From NCBI GenBank assembly GCA_013153105.1, contig JAADFC010000057.1:1-15948 (forward strand): a stretch of 15,948 nt of DNA, given 5' to 3'. Both the position numbers and the translations under genes were made by a program. Shown piece after piece: positions 13,932 through 15,948 of the stretch. The notes below the pieces were generated by a model. That model was not told the origin of the DNA, made no database searches, and saw only the letters and a program-made list of their open reading frames with translations. Origin of the DNA: Thermoproteota archaeon. GTDB taxonomy: Archaea > Thermoproteota > Thermoprotei_A > Sulfolobales > Pyrodictiaceae. Within the stretch, counting starts at the first letter, position 1. The number at the start of each line of letters is the position of its first letter.

Positions 13932-14552
13932 ATGTTGTCCGTGACGGCTACAGCTAAGAGGAAGGACTTCCTGCGTCATATAGTCAACAGGGTGCTGGCC
14001 AGCCCCGACGCCCCTAAGCAGATAGTCGACGATATACGGCGGCTGGTTGGCAGGGCGGAGGACAAGTACAAGTTCCACGCGTTCGGCGGCGACGTGCGCC
14101 GCCTAGCGGACTATATCCGCAGCCGCGAATTCGAAGACCTCATAATGGTAGCCAAGAGCGACAGGAGTGGTAAGGGCGTGGAGATACTCCGCAGGATACT
14201 CGAGGAGGCCAAGAAGGCCTACTCCGACATACCCGAGGTGGTCCAGGCCATAGAGGAGAGGCTGAAGCAGCTCGAGGCCGGCGAGGCCGAGGTAGGGGAG
14301 GCCCGCGGGAAGCCGCTGGAGAAGGTGCGCGAGGCGCTGGGGGAGCTCTCGAAGCTGGGTGTAGCGCTTGACTATGACGAGAAGAGTGAGGCCCTCAAGC
14401 TCCGCTTCAAGGATAAGGTCGAAGCAGTGATACGCTACGACGAGAAGAACCGTGTCTACATGATTGACCTGCGGGCCCGCGATACCAGGGACTTCGAGCG
14501 CATAGACGCGTTGAGAGAGTACCTCCGTACTGTCGTGGAGGTGTTCAAGTAG
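13932..14552 (+). CDS. Hypothetical charged, helical protein
   Basis: Not recognised. 206 aa. A helical N-terminal domain (AKRKDFLRHIVNRVLASPDA; KQIVDDIRRLVGRAEDKYKF; FGGDVRRLADYIRSREFEDL) leads to a long charged helix with coiled-coil character (GVEILRRILEEAKKAY, PEVVQAIEERLKQLEAGEAE), then a helix-beta C-terminal part (VALDYDEKSEALKLRFKDKV, EAVIRYDEKNRVYMIDLRAR, DFERIDALREYLRTVVEVFK). No cysteine at all, in contrast to its neighbours. ATG 13932 is preferred over GTG 13878 because GGAGGTG (13921-13927) lies 4 nt upstream and the predicted transcript begins after 13878. A T-rich tract (TTTCTCTATGCCTTTCTT) follows the stop, before the convergent gene. Confidence 0.72.
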   Translation: MLSVTATAKRKDFLRHIVNRVLASPDAPKQIVDDIRRLVGRAEDKYKFHAFGGDVRRLADYIRSREFEDLIMVAKSDRSGKGVEILRRILEEAKKAYSDIPEVVQAIEERLKQLEAGEAEVGEARGKPLEKVREALGELSKLGVALDYDEKSEALKLRFKDKVEAVIRYDEKNRVYMIDLRARDTRDFERIDALREYLRTVVEVFK

Positions 14553-14554
14553 TT

Positions 14555-14572
14555 TCTCTATGCCTTTCTTGA
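14555..14572 (+). terminator. Pyrimidine/T-rich tract after the helical gene
   Basis: A T-rich stretch with three T clusters lies directly after the stop at 14552, in the 43-nt gap to the convergent cysteine-rich gene. This fits an archaeal U-rich terminator, though no T-run exceeds three. Confidence 0.35.
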
Positions 14573-14595
14573 AGCCCAGAGCCTCCCGAGAGCCC

Positions 14596-15003
14596 TCACG
14601 TGGCCTCGGCGGCGTTCTGCTCGGCTACCCGCCTCAGCGGGCAGGTCTGCCAGTACTTCTCGCAGCTCGCCGCCTCGCTCCGTGTGAGCAGCCTGCCGAG
14701 GACCTCGCAGTAGGCCAGGTAGCCCCCGCTATAGCTATAGACCTTGAGGTAGGGGCAGCCGCTCCTGGGCTTCGCCGACAGCAGGTGTATAGGCAGGTAT
14801 GGCTTGAGCTGCTGCGCTATAGCCGGCTTAGCAGCCTCAAGCAGGCCCCCACGCTGCTGCTTCTGCCTGGGCTCGACGTAGAACTGGCAGGACCTGTACT
14901 CGGCCTCGCTGCCCAGGCACCTGCTCGGCGAGACCACGCTGCTGCTAGGCCTCCTAAGCTTAGGCGACGTACAGACGCCGCCACGGTACCAGGGGCAGGG
15001 CAC
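14596..15003 (-). CDS. Cysteine-rich protein with two four-Cys half-repeats
   Basis: 135 aa, conserved-looking but of unknown function. Eight cysteines fall in two sets: Cys3, 11, 29, 39 (CPWYRGGVCTSPKL...RCLGSE...RSCQFY) and Cys83, 99, 114, 121 (GCPYLKVYS...AYCEVL...SCEKYWQTCPLR). Each set begins CP[W/Y] and ends near an aromatic residue, so the protein appears to be an internal duplication, with a helical linker (LLEAAKPAIAQQLKPYLPIH) between. Four cysteines per half suit one [4Fe-4S] cluster or structural zinc each; this is inference. GTG 15003 has GGAGGTG 7 nt upstream. Third gene of a minus-strand run, 60 nt after the preceding stop. An antisense reading frame (14560-15105, plus) is low-complexity and rejected. 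Confidence 0.75.
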   Translation of the reverse strand: MPCPWYRGGVCTSPKLRRPSSSVVSPSRCLGSEAEYRSCQFYVEPRQKQQRGGLLEAAKPAIAQQLKPYLPIHLLSAKPRSGCPYLKVYSYSGGYLAYCEVLGRLLTRSEAASCEKYWQTCPLRRVAEQNAAEAT

Positions 15004-15038
15004 CTCTGCACACCTCCACGCGGCCCCCTGAGGCTGGA

Positions 15039-15052
15039 GCCCCTAGAGGGGC
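15039..15052. repeat. Hairpin between the second and third cysteine-rich genes
   Basis: GCCCCT (15039-15044) and AGGGGC (15047-15052) form a near-perfect palindrome in the 60-nt gap ahead of the ribosome site of the last gene. It could tune processing or readthrough between the genes. No T-run is present. Confidence 0.4.
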
Positions 15053-15063
15053 CTTTGGGAGCG

Positions 15064-15387
15064 TCACCCGGAGCCCCGGCCGTGGCTGTGGGGAGAGCCA
15101 GCTGACGCTTCGCCGGCGGCGCCCAGCTCGGCCAGGAGGTCGAGCACACGTCTCACAGTATCGCATCTGTCCATACACTCTGCTAGACGGCGCTCAGCCT
15201 CCTCGTTCGCCTGCTCTATGCCCCGCAGAACCCTCGAGAGGCAGGGCACCCTGCCGGGTGCTGTTACCGAGCCGCGCTTCAACATCTGCTCTACAAGCCT
15301 CACAGCCTCGCCAAAGCCCAGGTCCTCGCTACACTCCGGCGAGAGGATGAGCTGCAGCACGGCGGCTATACAGTCCTCCAGCCGCAA
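15064..15387 (-). CDS. Small helical cysteine-containing protein
   Basis: Not recognised. 107 aa from TTG 15387. Mostly amphipathic helices: LEDCIAAVLQLILSPE, FGEAVRLVEQMLKRG, LSRVLRGIEQANEEAERRLA, CDTVRRVLDLLAELG; the last 18 residues are Gly/Ser/His-rich and probably disordered. Five cysteines (6, 19, 49, 71, 75), the last two as CMDRC in one helix turn. The start follows the upstream stop by 13 nt, with GGGCGAGGG as a weak ribosome site, so it is cotranscribed with the gene before it. Function unknown; helical pairing with the neighbour's product is plausible. Confidence 0.6.
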   Translation of the reverse strand: MRLEDCIAAVLQLILSPECSEDLGFGEAVRLVEQMLKRGSVTAPGRVPCLSRVLRGIEQANEEAERRLAECMDRCDTVRRVLDLLAELGAAGEASAGSPHSHGRGSG

Positions 15388-15400
15388 CCCTCGCCCGCCC

Positions 15401-15760
15401 TCAGGCTATGTTGCAGCAGGGCGGATTACGGCAGCACGGGTCCAGGTCCGCGCTGCAGCGAGCCTTAACCCACTCCCTCACGAGCCTCGCCACACGCTCG
15501 TCAAGCAGCATGACGGCGCTGACGAGGAAGCTGTTCGCATGGCAGAAGCCCTCGGAGCGCAGTATCCTCGTAAGCCTTGAGAGCAGCGACTTGTTAACCA
15601 CCAGCCAGAGGTTCCAGTCAGGCAGGCTCAGAAGCTCCCTATCGTCCCGTATCCTGTAAGTCTCAAGGACAGCCTCGGCCTCAGCCACAACCTTAGCGGC
15701 CACGCTCCCCGGTACACGCGCAGCCCTAAGACCCGCCTGCAGCGCCTCGAGCAGCCGCAT
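15401..15760 (-). CDS. Helical protein with C-terminal double-CC cysteine tail
   Basis: Not recognised. 119 aa from ATG 15760. Helical throughout (RLLEALQAGLRAARV; SVAAKVVAEAEAVLETYRIR; LWLVVNKSLLSRLTRILRSE; ANSFLVSAVMLLDERVARLV), ending in a compact cysteine tail, RCSADLDPCCRNPPCCNIA, with Cys102, 109, 110, 115, 116, plus Cys73 beside His74. Adjacent cysteine pairs at an exposed end could bind metal, form disulfides or be an electron-transfer tail. The frame is open to GTG 15772, but that codon lies within GGAGGGTG, a ribosome site 9 nt before ATG 15760, so ATG is preferred. First gene of the minus-strand run; its leader region contains the inverted-repeat element at 15828-15948. Confidence 0.65.
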   Translation of the reverse strand: MRLLEALQAGLRAARVPGSVAAKVVAEAEAVLETYRIRDDRELLSLPDWNLWLVVNKSLLSRLTRILRSEGFCHANSFLVSAVMLLDERVARLVREWVKARCSADLDPCCRNPPCCNIA

Positions 15761-15827
15761 CGCGGCAGCCACCCTCCACGCCGCATCGGAGGAGGGTGGG
15801 CGAAGGGAGGAGATGAGCCTAGCACCG

Positions 15828-15948
15828 CCGGCGCCCCTGGGGGAGGGGGCCCTCCCGGGTCACCTACGGTGGTCCCCTCCGCATAGCCGCGGCTCGGCGA
15901 TGCCGGTCTCTAGTCTTCACCCCCGGCAGCCTCCCCCAGGGGCGCCGG
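15828..15948. repeat. 19-bp perfect inverted repeat around 83 nt, cut by the window end
   Basis: CCGGCGCCCCTGGGGGAGG at 15828-15846 and its exact reverse complement at 15930-15948 enclose 83 nt that include the palindrome AGCCGCGGCT (15885-15894). The right arm ends exactly at the last base of the window, so it may be longer. No open frame of note lies inside. On the minus strand the element would sit 67 nt upstream of the first cysteine-rich gene. GGGAGGG (15841-15847) can alternatively pair with CCCTCCC (15850-15856). It could be a miniature inverted-repeat element, a structured RNA leader or a small RNA gene. Confidence 0.65.

Noticed and set aside
14560..15105. 181-codon open frame on the plus strand
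   Set aside because: Antisense to the cysteine-rich gene 15003-14596, Ala/Pro/Arg low-complexity, no ribosome site. The minus-strand gene has a GGAGGTG site and ordered cysteines.
15828..15948. 5S rRNA, SRP RNA or tRNA as identity of the inverted-repeat element
   Set aside because: Arms and interior lack the conserved 5S loops, the SRP domain motifs and the tRNA T-loop; only the terminal pairing is suggestive.
1..15948. CRISPR array, IS transposase, integrase or defence genes
   Set aside because: No regularly spaced direct repeats and no recognisable transposase, integrase, Cas, nuclease-helicase or toxin motifs were found on either strand.

Overview
The window looks like chromosomal DNA of a hyperthermophilic crenarchaeon, most likely the Pyrodictiaceae / Desulfurococcales type (Pyrodictium, Hyperthermus, Pyrolobus, Aeropyrum are the comparisons I have in mind). 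The evidence is GC-rich DNA with heavy ATA (Ile) and AGG (Arg) codon use, many TTG and GTG starts, GGAGGTG-type ribosome sites, AT-rich box A promoters, abutting or overlapping genes, an archaeal-type LeuRS, an archaeal NMD3, an adenosine-specific kinase of the PF04008 type, a tetraether-lipid-synthase-like radical SAM enzyme and many small cysteine-rich proteins. The genus is inference. No rRNA, tRNA, CRISPR array, transposase or integrase gene was seen.

Layout. 2-76: tail of an upstream gene. 187-2004 (+): tetraether lipid synthase (tes) with its own promoter and an upstream perfect inverted repeat. 3704-2007 (-): a metallophosphoesterase and a TatD-family hydrolase. 3705-4057: a hairpin-rich region, then a hypothetical protein with a C-terminal winged-helix-like end (+), which collides tail to tail with leuS (7585-4634, -). 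7785-9364 (+): 6-phospho-3-hexuloisomerase (hxlB) followed 11 nt later by an SPL-like radical SAM protein. 11241-9320 (-): nmd3, a small basic protein, an acidic-tailed protein and a duplicated zinc-finger protein. 11470-12245 (+): an Ala-rich protein translationally coupled to a single C2H2 zinc-finger protein. 12766-12284 (-): hypothetical. 13452-12961 (-): adenosine-specific kinase with a hairpin 2 nt after its stop. 13818-13528 (-) and 13932-14552 (+): divergent hypotheticals sharing one TATA-like box. 15760-14596 (-): a run of three small cysteine-rich proteins. 15828-15948: a 19-bp perfect inverted repeat that reaches the window edge.

How the genes fit together. Most are unrelated housekeeping genes: membrane lipid (tes), translation (leuS, nmd3), pentose synthesis by reverse RuMP (hxlB), nucleoside phosphorylation (adenosine-specific kinase). 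The least explained parts are the three-gene cysteine-rich cluster with its inverted-repeat leader, and the recurring CCTCCCC/GGGGAGG palindromes confined to gene-poor gaps. Neither amounts to a proven new system from sequence alone.
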